Source: Gautieria morchelliformis (lineage: Eukaryota > Basidiomycota > Agaricomycetes > Gomphales > Gomphaceae). From it: a DNA stretch of 64,000 bases. Position 1 is the first letter of the stretch. Each line of letters begins with the position of its first letter. The notes beneath the pieces were generated by a model. The model was not told where the DNA came from. It did not search any database and saw nothing but the letters and a program-made list of their open reading frames with translations. Location of the stretch: contig WHVA01000048.1 of NCBI GenBank assembly GCA_015179125.1, positions 186,001-250,000 on the forward strand, in the 5' to 3' direction. A program made the translations under genes and the position numbers. This document shows positions 46,189-57,879 of the stretch, in pieces.

Positions 46189-47615
46189 GGATGGTCCCCA
46201 CGCTCCGACCACCACCTGCCAGCGCAGATAATGGCGAAACTACCCCCTCGGTACCTACAGACACCATCCAAACTACTCTCAGCACCCTATACGAACTAAT
46301 CCATAGCATAGCCCTCCCAAAAACAAGAACTGCAAAGACATGCATTATCCCTATTGACACACTGCATAGCGCTCACGAACTGATCACATCCGCATGAGAA
46401 AAACTTGAGATCTCTTGTCTTAACTTGCATCTTCATCTGTCTGCGAAAAATTGGAGGCAATCTCAATGCACATTGGCTTAACGGCATCCCCTAATGAACC
46501 CCAATCTTGTGTGCCAGTCCCAGCCAGCTCACCAACACACGTGACATGTATCAAACCCCACCATGACACCAAACATCACATCATGCTATCGCATATCAAC
46601 CGACAGAACCCAGCCCTCGAGGATTTCCCGGACTCAGAGTTGAGGAAGGAGATTAACAAAGCCTTGCTCCCATGAGGCTGGGATCCAGACCCTGAAGGAG
46701 AGCATGAGGAGGAGAGTGTACTTCACGTCTGAGCCAGGAAGGCACCAAAGTGGCGATATATGGATAGCAGCGGGCTCAGAGCATGAGCACGATGCAATAA
46801 TCAAGAAAGCTCACCGATGGCTCCCAGTTTTATCAACGAACCTGCGTATCACCCCAAAGACTTACCCGGTGATTGTTCACGCCATCCCCACTACATTTAA
46901 TCCAGATCGAGACAGTGATGACATCGCTACGCTGCTGGACGATAATGAGCACATCATTCCCCATCCTTCCATGCTGCAACGTGCCGAATTTGTCTCCTGC
47001 TCTCCACAGCTTCGTCAGAAGGCGCACTCATCCCTTGTCTTATATCTAACTGATCACCATGCATCCAACAAATGCATCCAACAACACATCGCATACCGAG
47101 GACACCTTCACTCGACCACATGTTTCATATGGCATCCCCCACAATGCTTCAACTGCTATGGCATAGGCCACTTTTCTCGATCTTGCAAAGCCACCACAAA
47201 ATGTGGAATATGTGTGGGCCCACACGCTACAATTGACTGCAAGTGCCCTGACCAGAATACATGCCAGGAGTCAATGTGTCCACATGTTACACCAAAATGC
47301 GCCCTCTGCAATGGATCCCATGCAGTGACTGACCACAAGCTTTGCAGGGCTCGCAAATCCCTTCTTGACCGGCACACTTGGAGCACTGCAACAGCAGATG
47401 GTCTGTATCATGCCTGAAGGTAAAAGGTCGAGATTCAGGCGCAAAGCCACACACACACCCCGCCCACATAGGCACGGACAAGCTCAGGGCCTTGCCCAAA
47501 GAGCACAATAGAGGATGAAAGGCGAGAAGGAGTAGATATAAGATAGGAACTGTACTTACTGTCTTACATAGGGTGTTGCCCCAAAAGACATAAAATTGGA
47601 TGAAAAAAAAAAAAA
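46189..47615 (+). mobile_element. LINE insertion with ORF1 remnant, poly-A and target duplication
   Basis: Non-LTR element inserted in gypsy-2. Its right end has a 15-A tail (47603-47617). The 12-bp AAGCAAGACTCT flanks it on both sides (46177-46188 and 47616-47627), a clear target-site duplication. ORF1 pieces are present: 46451-46675 (ADSPNEPQ-type N-terminus ending EDFPDSELRKEINKALLP) and 46704-47417, which has three cysteine knuckles (CFNCYGIGHFSRSC, CGICVGPHATIDC, CALCNGSHAVTDHKLC) as in Tad-type LINE Gag. ORF2 (endonuclease/RT) is missing; the last 200 bp are the 3' end. Stops break ORF1, so it is an internally deleted, nonautonomous copy. Confidence 0.9.
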
Positions 47616-47805
47616 AAGCAAGACTCTAACTGCTCTGGATCCATATTTGCAACTTTATCAAGCCAACTAGTAGGATTTCTAGCATGACCTAAGAGTTGTC
47701 CTTGATGAATGGCAACAGGTTGAGAAGAAAAGTTACACACATGTAACTGTGGGTTATTACGAGATACAATAGGATCTGTAATTCTGTAAAAATCTTCTGG
47801 ACTTT
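47616..47805 (-). pseudogene. gypsy-2 segment between protease and RT
   Basis: About 190 bp of gypsy-2 upstream of the LINE. It reads SKSPEDFYRITDPIVSRNNPQ, LHVCNFSSQPVAIHQGQLLGH and NPTSWLDKVANMDPEQLESC, and continues in the same frame across the LINE target site into the 46188 segment. The left part is cut by an unidentified insert. Confidence 0.85.
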
Positions 47806-48780
47806 TGGATTAAGATATTATTTGATGCATTTAACAAACAATTTATATTGCTTAGCGGTTGGGACCGCTATGTCTGTCCCTCTCCTGTGTGCTGACTAAG
47901 CCTCTCGAGACGCGTCCGGCACTGATGGATGGAGGTCATGTGACCATGTCGACAAGAGAATGGTGTCGATATAAGGGATAGCTAAGTCAAAAGGGTTCGC
48001 TTTTGAGGTAGTCTAGAGTAAGCAGTAATAGTGAGCTCTCAATGAAGAATTGGAGCAAACTATCGAGATCTAAGTCCTGTAGCTATCAAACAAGACTACA
48101 GTGACTTCAAGGGGCGAAACAGTTGATTCTGGATGATTTCGTTCATACATTTGTAGTAGCTATTTATACTATATTAGTGGTAACTACTGGTGTTCGAGAT
48201 AGTGAGCAGATGGGTCGAAAAACTACTTGTAACTAAAGGGGTGACTAATTATAGTCATAAAATCATGGGGTGATGGAGATAGTATCAGGGTTATTTAAAC
48301 TTTGGAATAGAGTCTTGTACTTAGCATACAAAGCCCCTGTCCACATGGTGTCAAGATAATAATCAGCTGGTCGTGTCATGGAGTCCAATAGAGAATGGAA
48401 ATCAAATCTGCTCTGCCTAGCATAAATGCTAGGCTTGGTGATGGGGCCGCTGTCTCTGTGCCTCTTCTGTGGGGCAGCTAATTGAGTACATGTATTGTGG
48501 ATGACATTCTCAAGTCGCTCCACAATATCCGGTGCTCTTGCACAGTCTATATCTCTCTGCGGTGTTTGGTGCCCGCACCTCCTCGGTGCCTGTGGCCTGG
48601 TGCCTGTCGACGTCATGGCTGATGCCATCAGTCGATAGGTGTGCTGTCTCTGATCGGCCACATGTGGTCGACGCCCGTATCCCTGTATCTTATCTAATCT
48701 GTAGATAAGATAGCTATTCATGATGTTGTGTGTATGTCATCTGTGCCGACGTCCGTCGTAAGTGTCGTTCCTATTTCTTT
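47806..48780. mobile_element. unidentified insert splitting gypsy-2
   Basis: About 970 bp separating gypsy-2 protease from its downstream region. A 152-codon minus-strand frame (48721-48263) reads MNSYLIYRLDKIQGYGRRPHV and ends with SRFDFHSLLDSMTRPADYYLDTMWTGALYAKYK; it matches nothing I recognise. The left part has ATCGATATAAGGG-like sequence near 47965. It may be a solo LTR or a small element; neither end was defined. Confidence 0.45.
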
Positions 48781-49587
48781 TTATGCCTTTTTTCTTTTGT
48801 TTTCTTTTATTAGTTTCTTTTGTACATAGATAACTTGAAATAGAATAGTTGCGTCTATCATAACATGGACCTCGGTTGGAATAAGTATCTTTTCGACAAA
48901 GACTTCGTTACCATTACCAGGGAAGTATATGGAGACAGGTACGAGAGATGCTGATTCAGGAGGGATCGTGATCGGATACAGGGCTCTTACGCTTGAGTCA
49001 GCTATAAGAGCTCTTTGCCTTTTCCTAGATTTCTTAAGATGCCTGTGAGCCTTGAACTTCACTGAGAGAGAAGTTAAGTTTGGCAGGGTCCTAATTTTGA
49101 AGGAATGTCCTGCTTCATCTTGTAAAGGAGTGCTGATTGAATTCTCGATCTTGGTTTTACGACCGGTATCCCCAAATAAGAGATAGCTATCAGGACCTTC
49201 ACAGATCAGAGAAATTGAGTATTGATCAGCGAAATCATTTCCAAGGATAACTGGAGTGGTCATGCCTTTAACGACATAAGCTTCCACTTCAAGCTGAACA
49301 GGACCAGCATCCAAATCAAAGAATATGGGAATGGCAAGATATCCCGAAATTTTTGAGGTGCAAGTAACTTGAATTAGGTTAACCTTTTGGCCTGTCTTGA
49401 TTTTGGGAGGATTCTCCATAGAGCTAAGAGCTTTTTGAGAGATAAGGGTAATGTCTGAACCAGAATCAGCAACTATGGTTTGTTGATTCTTTCCATATTC
49501 ACCCAACCAAACATTAGCCGTTGAAGCAGAGGATCTGAGGAAGGCACAACCTGCAGGTCTGGACATAAACTGCCTGAGTTTAATCAA
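48781..49587 (-). pseudogene. gypsy-2 aspartic protease region
   Basis: 268-codon frame with a retropepsin core: QTIVADSGSDITLISQKAL (catalytic DSG) and, about 80 residues on, TTPVILGNDFADQYSISL (the ILG flap-side motif). It is followed by a basic linker (KAHRHLKKSRKRQRALIAD) and a beta-rich stretch typical of the protease-RT junction. The frame is open but cut at its C-terminal side by the insert at 47.8-48.8 kb. Confidence 0.88.
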
Positions 49588-52320
49588 GGAGTTTGGGGCC
49601 CAACTTTTAGATCAAGGTTCCGCAGACATGTTATCACGTGTTTGGCATCTTTCTGTAATCTTCTTCCTTCTCGGCGAGTCATAGAGTTAGACTCTCCAGA
49701 GCTAGATGAAGGGTTGCTTTTAGAATCATAGGATCCCCCCAGAGTAGATGCATCCTCTGATGGGCTCATTTGCTTAGCAAGCTGACAGTGAGCTTCCGGA
49801 GTCTGAGGGGTTTCGTGAAAATCTGATTGAGGTTCTTCCAATTCCCCTGCAGCTTCCAAGTTAACAGAGTTTGCATGGGCAAGGTCAGGGTCGAATTCAT
49901 GTTCCAACTCATGAATGGCATTGAGGTACAAATCCTCATAGGCCATGTCAGCGTTGTCCTCCTCAATGGAGGAATGGGTAAGACAGGAACGAGCTGTAGA
50001 CTTTGCATGTTTACACTCATTATCCCAATGCTTACTACTTCCGCAATGCTTGCATGGCCTAGCTCCCTTTTATTCAGGAGTGGATCTCATAGACACATTT
50101 GAATCATCCTTAGGATACTTAGGAGGGCTCAGCTTAGACGACCATCCCACCAAATGAGACATAGCATCTCAGAATGTTCTGTGCGAAGAATTTCTAGAGT
50201 TGGATCGGGGTTTGGATTGTAAAGCATTCTCCAAACTTCTAATGTGTCTTTCCATACTATCACCTGAGGTGAAAGGTGGATGAGACAAGGGTTCCTCATG
50301 GTACTTGATAGCAGACTGGAATTCAACAGCATCTGCACACCTATGAGCATCAATGACCATAGCCAATAGGAGGGTGCCCCATTCATGATTTCCATAATGA
50401 GTTCTGAGTCAGTCAGTTACTGACAAGCCTCAGTAGCTCTGCCTTTCTAAAACACTCACTAGGAGTCTCATTAGAATGACCAGCTTCTTGGAAAGTAGCA
50501 TGAGTAGCTCTTGCTTTCTGTCTGTCTAACCATGCTCGGTTCATGTAATATGCTCTGATTACGTCTCTGATTGATTTCCAGTCTGTGGTGGCCTCTTGAC
50601 AATGTGACAGAGGCAAGGAAAAGAACCAATGTTCTGCACCCTTGCGAAGTCTCAGAGGGACAATACATCCCAGCTGTCTGAAGACTGTAGCAGAGTTTTG
50701 AGAAAGATGATTCGTTTTCAAAATCCACTGTGCTAACGTGTCAGGGTTGCCATCCCATTCGGGGACCACATCAGGACGTAGCTTGTTATCAAAATACACC
50801 TCCAGCTTACTCTGGCTAAGTAAGGCATCAACATTAGGTTTACCGCCTTTATTGCTATCCCCCCGGTCCAGATTAGGGCCTTTTCTTCCGCCACCATCAT
50901 CACCGTCAGCAGGACCTGAATCACCAGGTCTGCCAGGCTTGTTACCTCTTCCTCCCAAAGGGAATGAAGGAAGTCTAGATGGGTAACGAGAAGGAGTAGG
51001 AGGTGGATCTGAAGACTCTTCATCATCTGAAGGCTCATCTCCAGGAGGTGGTGCTCCTCCAGAAACTCCATAAGTCTGATCAGGGACTTCCGAAGTCTCG
51101 TGGATGCTGAAGATAGTCCTCCTCCTGTTATCAGCAGGAGTTTGGAACAACTCTTCTAAGCCATCCGACCCAGTAAGCTTGGTCAGGTCCTGATTATAAG
51201 GTGAATGAATAGTCAAAGATGGTGTAGGCCCACGCGTGTAGGCAGTTGACTGTCCTCTTCTAACCTGATCATGGTCTATGGGGAGACTATGTTCGGTGTC
51301 ACCTTGAGAGGTAATAGGGACATTTTTCTGAGGAAAGACTGGCTCACAAGCTACCCTTGATGGCCTAGACATGTGAGGGGGAGTATCATGCTCGAAAGCA
51401 GGAGTCTCCTGAACAGTCTTAACCGTTGCTTCATTGAAGCGCTTATCTGCTGCCAACTTTCTCTTCAAAGCATTATATGCCACAGTGTAGCGCATGTGAA
51501 ATATTTCAGGGTTGGCAGACATTTCCTCAAGATCTGGTAATGACGGGGAAGCAAAGTCTTCCTTTGATGGTTTCCAGGTTCCTTTGGATTTTGCCACTGC
51601 ATCCCAATAGAAGGCTAAGAAATTTTCAACATCTTCGTGCAAAGCGACAAAGATTATTTCCAGAGACTTAGCTTCCCACAGGGAGTCTGAAGGCCATTCC
51701 TTAGGTAGAGAAGGAATAGGCATAGATGGAAGGTTTAAGTTCTGCAAGACACCTTTCCAGTCTTCAGCAAGACAGGTTAAGTGATCATACATGGTTTTAT
51801 ACTTAAACGGTTCAACGTAATATCCTATAGCACTCTGACCAGAGATACGACCAGGATGGCCAAGTAGGACTGAGTCAAGCATAGCCATTTTGTATCTGAA
51901 AGCCCCTTCTGCTGCACGAGATAGAACTCTAGGTGCAGGCACCTTAGAGCGGTCTATTGCAATCTCGGCTAAAGACAGTAAGTGGTCTCTTCTGATAGAA
52001 AGGTTACGATCAGACCTTAGCTCTCTCCTTCTACCCGCAGCCTTGAAAGACCTGAAAGGCTCAGAAGGCACTATACAGACATCCTTAAGGGACTCCTGTA
52101 AGGGGTACGCAAATGCCCATTGAACAGGTGACTGAGATGCATCAGATTCACGAGCAAACGAAGTCTCGAGAATGCTGGCTTCAGCCTCCTGAGGAGTATC
52201 TGACAATGGATCCTCCAATGGATTGTTAGTGGGCATGATAGAGTCACCATGATTATGAATAGTAGATGAAGACATACCCAAGTTTCTGAAAGAAGCGAGT
52301 TTGTCACAAGGACAAAACAA
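49588..52320 (-). pseudogene. gypsy-2 gag with zinc knuckle
   Basis: A long Gag frame (52320-50413, 635 codons) has an N-terminal region (MSSSTIHNHGDSIMPTNNPLED from an internal Met), a Pro/Gly/Asp-rich middle (PSRLPSFPLGGRGNKPGRPG) and the capsid-like part: LEVYFDNKLRPDVVPEWDGNP, QWILKTNHLSQNSATVFRQLG, LRLRKGAEHWFFSLP, DVIRAYYMNRAWLDRQKARA and ETPSECFRKAELLRLV. A frame change near 50410 leads to MEIMNGAPSYW, a further shift to YHEEPLSHPPFTSGDSMERH, and finally a CCHC knuckle CKHCGSSKHWDNEC at about 50055-50015. The downstream frame (49946-49584) contains MAYEDLYLNAIHELEHEFDPD. At least two frameshifts and several stops make it nonfunctional. Confidence 0.88.
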
Positions 52321-52497
52321 TTCAAAACAAAGTGGGTGCGGTTTGGCTTGGTGTTGAGCAAGGGCTGAGATAAGGTAAAGGTGAAGGAGGAGAGGTAAGC
52401 GTAGAGTAGGGATAAGTTCTGTCTATTTAAAGTTTCCAAGAGGAAGCTTCTAAAGAGTGGGACACGAGGTTAAGCACCGACTGTGTTATTGCAGGTT

Positions 52498-53585
52498 TGT
52501 GTCAAGGCATTAATATCGTGTATTAGTGAACACAGTGAATGCCCGAATAACTTGTGCGAATAAGTATGCCGTTCGGCGAATAGGTGAACCAATGAATGTT
52601 CACAAGGTAAGAGAGTTGCCCGAACGGGGCTCACCCTATCTACAGTCGTAGCGAAATGGCCTGTGGCACTTGACGGTGTAACATGCAAGGTCTCATGGAA
52701 GGGCTGTCTAAGTCTCGACAATCCCTTCGCTGGCGAAGGTGCTCCTTTGGAGCCCTTTGCCAACAGCACAGAAAATGGTTCGAAGGCTAAGGTAACAAAG
52801 ATGAAGTAGGAGAACTCACCAGTGGCACCGAAGTCCTCTGCTGGTCGAAGATGGGAATATCCAAGAGAAGGCTTAAGATGATGACCACAGCGAGGTCAAA
52901 TTTGCACAAGATGAACGACATATGATAATTGAACTGGAGAATATACATGCGAACTACTTATATCAAATGCTCGCAAGGTATTAGCGAATAGGAAAGAGGC
53001 CGTCGTGAGTTAGGGTCAGATAGGGGTGTGCAGTCATGATACTAAGTAGATGGAATAAACATACAATAGAGTGAGAGGAGAATGCGAACATGAAATGATG
53101 GAGAGTAAAGGGGGCGAAGGCACTTATGGACGAAACCATGTCTTGGGACCTGCATACATGCTACCCTGCACGGACTCTTCGTTTACTGGGTTGATCCCGC
53201 ACGACCTATGGAAGGGACGTCCTGCGAACACACTTTGGCCATACGAACACCCAATGGGGTTGGATTAAGAAGATGATGGGGTTAATGATGAACCATCATG
53301 CCGGGTGAATGGTATCGATCATATTTGATGGCGTGCCTGCTGGTGAAATGCGCGAGCAGTGAATAGCGGTTCGGAGAATGGGGCGAACAGCAGGTAGAGT
53401 GGACGTAGAGGGGGAGTGGTCGGTGGGTGCGGGGAACTCTGGCGAAGATGCTAGGGAGTGACGAGGGGGAACATAGAGGTAGCGTGGTAGGAGAAATAAA
53501 CCGGTGATGACAGTTTGGAGATCTCAGCAATGGTAGTAAATTCTACACTCGAAACACTGATAAGTGATTCCCAGAACATCCAACA
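52498..53585 (-). mobile_element. LTR Y copy 1, 5' LTR of gypsy-2
   Basis: About 1.09 kb on the minus strand, from TGTTGGATGTTC (53585) to GCCTTGACACA (52498). It is rich in ATTCGC/GCGAAT words and lies about 180 bp upstream of the gag frame. It is homologous to 59212-60178 (opposite orientation) and 60215-60835 (same orientation). It abuts a gypsy-1-type gag fragment at 53586, so gypsy-2 inserted into an older gypsy copy. Confidence 0.8.
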
Positions 53586-53860
53586 GTGTTTTGGAACCCT
53601 TCAAGACTTTGGTGTTATTGCTAACACTTCAATCTATCAGAACGTGTCATTTACGAGACTTCAAGAATATTAAACAATGCTGCAGCACAACTCCAGAAAT
53701 AATTTAATATTTGTACCTTGGTTGCAATCCACGTAAAAACTAGTCCAAGTTAATACAGATGGAAGGCAATACGTTTCTTAGCAGCACTGAACAACAAACT
53801 AAAAGACTGTAGGTTCAAGGACACTATCGGGGTCCAAGCGTATTCCAAAATATAAAGGAA
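53586..53860 (+). mobile_element. fragment of gypsy-1-type gag
   Basis: About 275 bp homologous to the minus strand of 36010-36280 (FGTLQDFGVIAN-like segment and the WKAIRFLAALNN-like segment), here on the plus strand and degraded by stops. It is bounded on the left by LTR Y and on the right by the 476-bp repeat. Confidence 0.8.
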
Positions 53861-53874
53861 TGTACTTAGACGGG

Positions 53875-54350
53875 TGCTCACAACTTTTTATTACCTGTAG
53901 CTTCGCCCATTTTATTCTCAGATTATAGAAAAGAAGAGGATGAAAGAACATGCCAATCTTATTGTTGGGATATAAATAAATTTCCGTTTGTCCCTCCCCA
54001 AGTGGCGGCTCCGCCGACGAGAACTCCTCTTCTTATTTTTACCCCTCTTCTTATTTTTTCTACCCACTTTTAAGATACACTATATCATTATAACTATTCA
54101 TACTAATACTCCTACTCATATCTATTAGAAGTATCTATCCAACTATCTGTTATTCTATCTTGTAGTCAGATACTCTCTCATATGTATATATATCTCCGAG
54201 ATGTTTAAACATATACAGAATATTCTAATAACATCTATTATTCTCCTTATAAATACTACTATATATTCCTATCTGTTGTTATTAATACTCTTATAATATA
54301 TATTATATACTCATATATGCTGTATCACATGACCATTTCGATTATCCTCC
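53875..54350 (+). repeat. 476-bp AT-rich dispersed repeat, copy 2
   Basis: Same start, end and length as copy 1 at 28221-28696, with about a dozen differences. Immediately to the right is the TA dinucleotide and MITE at 54352. Confidence 0.85.
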
Positions 54351-54353
54351 ATA

Positions 54354-54530
54354 CAGTAGACTCCCTCCTAACGCATACCCCTCAGGAGAGGCCTGGGAGT
54401 ATGCGTTATAAGGAGTATGGTGTATTTGAAAGGTTTTTGGCCCTGCAAACCAACTTTGGGAGATGCAAAAACCTATGGCTTATGAGGGAGTATGGGTTAT
54501 CTGAGGTATCTGTTAGGAGGGAATCTACTG
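54354..54530. mobile_element. 177-bp MITE with terminal inverted repeats and TA duplication
   Basis: Terminal inverted repeats CAGTAGACTCCCTCCTAAC (left) and, inverted on the right, CAGTAGATTCCCTCCTAAC (18 of 19 match). They are flanked by TA on both sides (54352-54353 and 54531-54532), the signature of Tc1/mariner-type transposition. Inside the left end is a second hairpin (TAACGCATAC/GTATGCGTTA, 54368-54408). No coding capacity. The interior also has similar ATACTC words in both orientations, which suggests an internally duplicated structure. Confidence 0.85.
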
Positions 54531-54972
54531 TATATAGTACTCCCATAGCGCCGTATCTGCGTTGACGTTCTCCCCCGAATCTTAGCCCGACATGCAATAA
54601 ACAAGTAAATTATTTATGGGTCCAAATGTATGTCTATATAGAGGAGATCAAAAGAAATGTGCTCTAAAACGTGGACGGGTCCAATGGAATAGTGGAATCA
54701 CTCGAATGGGCCCACTCATCAGGAACAGGGAAAAGTGGGACACCTTGTGTTCCGTGGTACCGGTGATATAGGTGGTATACAGTATATACGGCCCCAGAAC
54801 GAGGCTGGAGCCAATGCGGGTTATCAATTTGAAGCTTGGACGCGTGCGCCGTGCGCATCACTGATGCACCATTCTGTCCGCATTATCATGTACATCAGAG
54901 TGGGTGTCTTGCAGATCAGTGAGCGGATAGGTGCGGTTGTCGCCCTCGCTGGATGCAGTCTGTCTGCTTTTG

Positions 54973-56434
54973 CTAATTGTACACCAAAACGTCAAGGTGG
55001 CCAAAGTTTCCTGAGATGAATGTATAAATCAACAGGGTGAACACAATGGCATGAGGGCGTATACCTTGGTGGTACCCAGAACCAGAAATGTGACGAGAGG
55101 GACTTTGTATTGTAGTGTAGAAGTTGAGATGCGTCGAAGAACAAACAGAGGTCGACAGAAACTCACGTGCAGCTTGGGATAAATCAACCCAGACAGGGAC
55201 AACAAGATTGACAACAATTCCTCTTGCTGCTATTAACGGCATTTGTGGTGAAAATAACACTGTCGCATACGCGCTGAAATGGAAGAACTGGAGTTAACGT
55301 CTCATGATGGGAGGTTAAGGAAAAATCATACACGGCAATGACTACACGGAAAAGGCTGAAAGCGGCCACCCGCAGGAGAATGGAGAGCGAGACAGCACTC
55401 TTACTCTGATAGGCAGACCAGTGGAGATACATGGTTTTCACGAGCAGGACTTTGAAAGAAAATAAAATAAAATAAAATAAATAAAGAATGTTAAGCATAC
55501 GCATTGTCAGCGAAGGAGGGGAGAAGTACCATCCCATACGAGCGTCATTAGTATGAACACAAGGACGATTCCGTATTCGGCCCTCAGACTGGAAACCCGA
55601 ATGGTGAGCATTGCGAGAATTGTCAGCTCCCAGCCTCAACTTACAACGACGCACTTCTCAAGCTTAATTGAACAGTACAGTAAAAGATGTTTGTGATGGT
55701 CGGCCCTCCACTTCTGATATTGGTGACCTATGTCATAAAAGCATGGTAATGCCGGTGAGGAGTAATCAAGACATGGGAGCAGCTGGGGCTCACATAATTT
55801 GCAGGGATGGAAAAGGATATAAACAAGATCCAAGGCGCCACGATAAGCTTTTTAACCCAAAGTTGTAGTTATGTAATGGATCTGTATATCTAAATGGAAA
55901 CCTACAGCAACTGTGATCAGTCGAGGTTGTACAGGACTAAAGGTGACCCCATATATTGCAGTACGCAGTCTGAGCCACAGCTTTGGGGGGCGTAGGTCAT
56001 CTCAGCAAGGGGTGAATGGTACGCGTCATTCCCTACCTGGATTACCAAAGCGGCAGTAGAACAGGCGGTCATCGCCTGCACACCAGGAATGAGAGAGGCT
56101 TGGATATGACACCGGCGGGTGAACTGGACACTGGGGGAGTAGATAGTGCCACCGTAGGGAGCATTAAAAGTGTGTCCTTCAGTGCCATGATAGAGACTGA
56201 AGCCGAAGTCAGGGATCAGCAATTCAAAAACATTTGTAGTACATACATAACACAGAATACGATGCTAGAGACGATCCAAGTCAGACAGAAGTTGAAGAAC
56301 GCTGGGTCTCGATGGACTTTCCGGAATAAGATAGACACTAGGACAAGGAGTGGGACGCCAACGTGGCCGCCAGCTACCTGAAAGGTGAAAAAGGCCATTT
56401 GTTTTTGTCTAACTTCTGCTTCAAAGCATCCCAA
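54973..56434 (-). pseudogene. seven-TM membrane protein gene, probably degenerate
   Basis: Minus-strand exons of a basidiomycete seven-TM family. The first recognised exon (56434-56220) reads KQMAFFTFQVAGGHVGVPLLVLVSILFRKVHRDPAFFNFCLTWIVSSIVFCVMYVL, two helices with the typical VHRDP-NFC-TWI signature. The next (to about 56030) has CHIQASLIPGVQAMTACSTAALVIQ, equivalent to the third helix. Then come LWLRLRTAIYGV near 55955, a weak region, KTMYLHWSAYQSKSAVSLSILLRVAAFSLFRVVIAVYDF near 55440-55330, and YATVLFSPQMPLIAARGIVVNLVVPVWV near 55270-55180. The order fits the family, but the stretch 55900-55500 has no clean exon chain, so the gene may be decayed. It is a lone host-like gene in the transposon region. 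An upstream exon near 56780-56640 is possible. Confidence 0.5.
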
Positions 56435-57071
56435 CCTGGACAGCCTATAAAATACTCAAAGACGCACGTTCATCTTGACGGTTCAGATAATTCAAAAAGC
56501 CCGTCTGTGCCGGAGACATTTGGAGCTGGACGTCATCAACTTGGAGTCCTCAGGAACGGCAATAGATTGCTAGTTCTGTCATTACACATAAAAATCAGAC
56601 TGAAATATACAACCGTGAGGGAGTTTACCTGAGACAGCATACTGTCCAAAGGCTGGCGCAGTAATTGGCGTAATTCTTGGACCGCTGCTGCACCAACTGA
56701 CTGCTGCCCAAGCCTGGAGATTCTCGGTTGTACAGCACCTGAGGGTTGAATTGCAAGCCTCACGCTGGGTAGCCTGCCACACGGCATGCGCAACAGTACA
56801 CTGGATGGCAAGTGGTAAGCAGACAACTTTGCGTAAGAAACATATGTATTCGCATTGCTCGGCGGGCCAACAGTGACGGTAGAAACCAATCTATTCTGAG
56901 AAAGAGTGGTCACTGGGGAATTTACATCGATAAGATGTCCTGCACGGTAATAAGCAAATCTTACAGTCAACCACAAAAAAAAAATATGAAAATCGTGGCC
57001 AGAGCACAAATCATCATGGATCCTGCCAGTGTGAAAAGTGTCGTATTCTATAGATCTATAGATCTAGTAGG
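56435..57071. other. upstream of seven-TM gene, no clear feature
   Basis: About 640 bp. One minus-strand frame near 56780-56630 (FNPQVLYNRESPGLGSSQLVQQRSKNYANY) looks protein-like and could be an N-terminal exon of the seven-TM gene. Otherwise no structure except a small TATAGATCTATAGATCTA repeat at 57052-57066. Confidence 0.3.
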
Positions 57072-57159
57072 GATTTTGCTACTAATATATATTGGCTCAA
57101 CTGTTTGAAAATATTTGGCACATCATTCAGTTGAGCTAGTATCTATTGGTAGCAAAATC
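57072..57159. repeat. 88-bp foldback sequence
   Basis: Two 32-bp arms (57072-57103 and 57128-57159) are inverted copies with five mismatches (GATTTTGCTAC...GCTCAACTG), separated by 24 bp. No clear target duplication. It could be a tiny foldback element or the folded end of a transposon. Confidence 0.75.
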
Positions 57160-57879
57160 ACTGACCGTCGGTTCCGGTTATACTACTAGAGTAGTGAAGG
57201 TGACACTCGAGTTCGTTGCAACATGCAAACTCGAACAGCCTCTTACAGACCAGTAAATACACGGCATAGGATTTTGTCTCGTGCTGTGCCTGTGGCATAA
57301 TTGGCATTGATTGATATCGCTGTCCGTTAATAATGCGGTCCAGCATCGTCTTGCTGCATGAGAATGGAGTCAGTCATACACGCTTCACGGGTGTTAGCGC
57401 CGTCCGGTGGTAAACGCTGGCGATCACCAGTGCACACCGCTGGCCACCAGTGTCCAGCAGCAGTTGACGCCAGTGGGCCATGCTGACTGATGCAGACCAC
57501 GGCTGACCTGTACCTCACAGGCTCAAACACCGACGCAGGGCAGACCTGCAACATGTGGCCAGTGAGTACTAGTTGGAGTTAGAAGCGTGACCTTGCTGCG
57601 TCCACAAGCACCCACTTGTCTGGTCCTTGAGACGCAAGTCGGAGTTTCACGGTTTTTCCTCAGTCTTATCACACACATTGTAGACTAAGGTAAATCATCC
57701 TTACACTTTATGCATGTTCTCATTCCGCTGTGAGGTACATAGTTGTCCTGTGTCAGGAGTGGGGTCCCATTCTTCTCTACCTACCCGACATCTCTAGCTA
57801 CTTATATAGTGTAACTAGAACAATGGGAAAGAAAGAACAATAGCTGTTCGCACTTGTGGGCGCTTGTGTGAACCATAAC
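57160..57879. other. no gene recognised
   Basis: About 720 bp. CCAGTG words recur at 57425-57475. A segment TGTAGACTAAGG...CCTTACA at 57680-57708 could be an LTR edge. The gypsy-3 gag reading frame begins just beyond. Confidence 0.3.

Noticed and set aside
47603-47617. Poly-A run as an assembly artefact or simple repeat
   Set aside because: The matching 12-bp duplications on both sides show that it is the tail of a LINE.
50413-52320. A 635-codon frame looking like a novel host gene
   Set aside because: It contains a retrotransposon capsid-type region and is followed by a CCHC knuckle and protease on the same strand, so it is gypsy Gag.
57327-57554. Minus-strand 75-codon frame near CCAGTG words
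   Set aside because: Low-complexity repeats explain the open frame; no motif.
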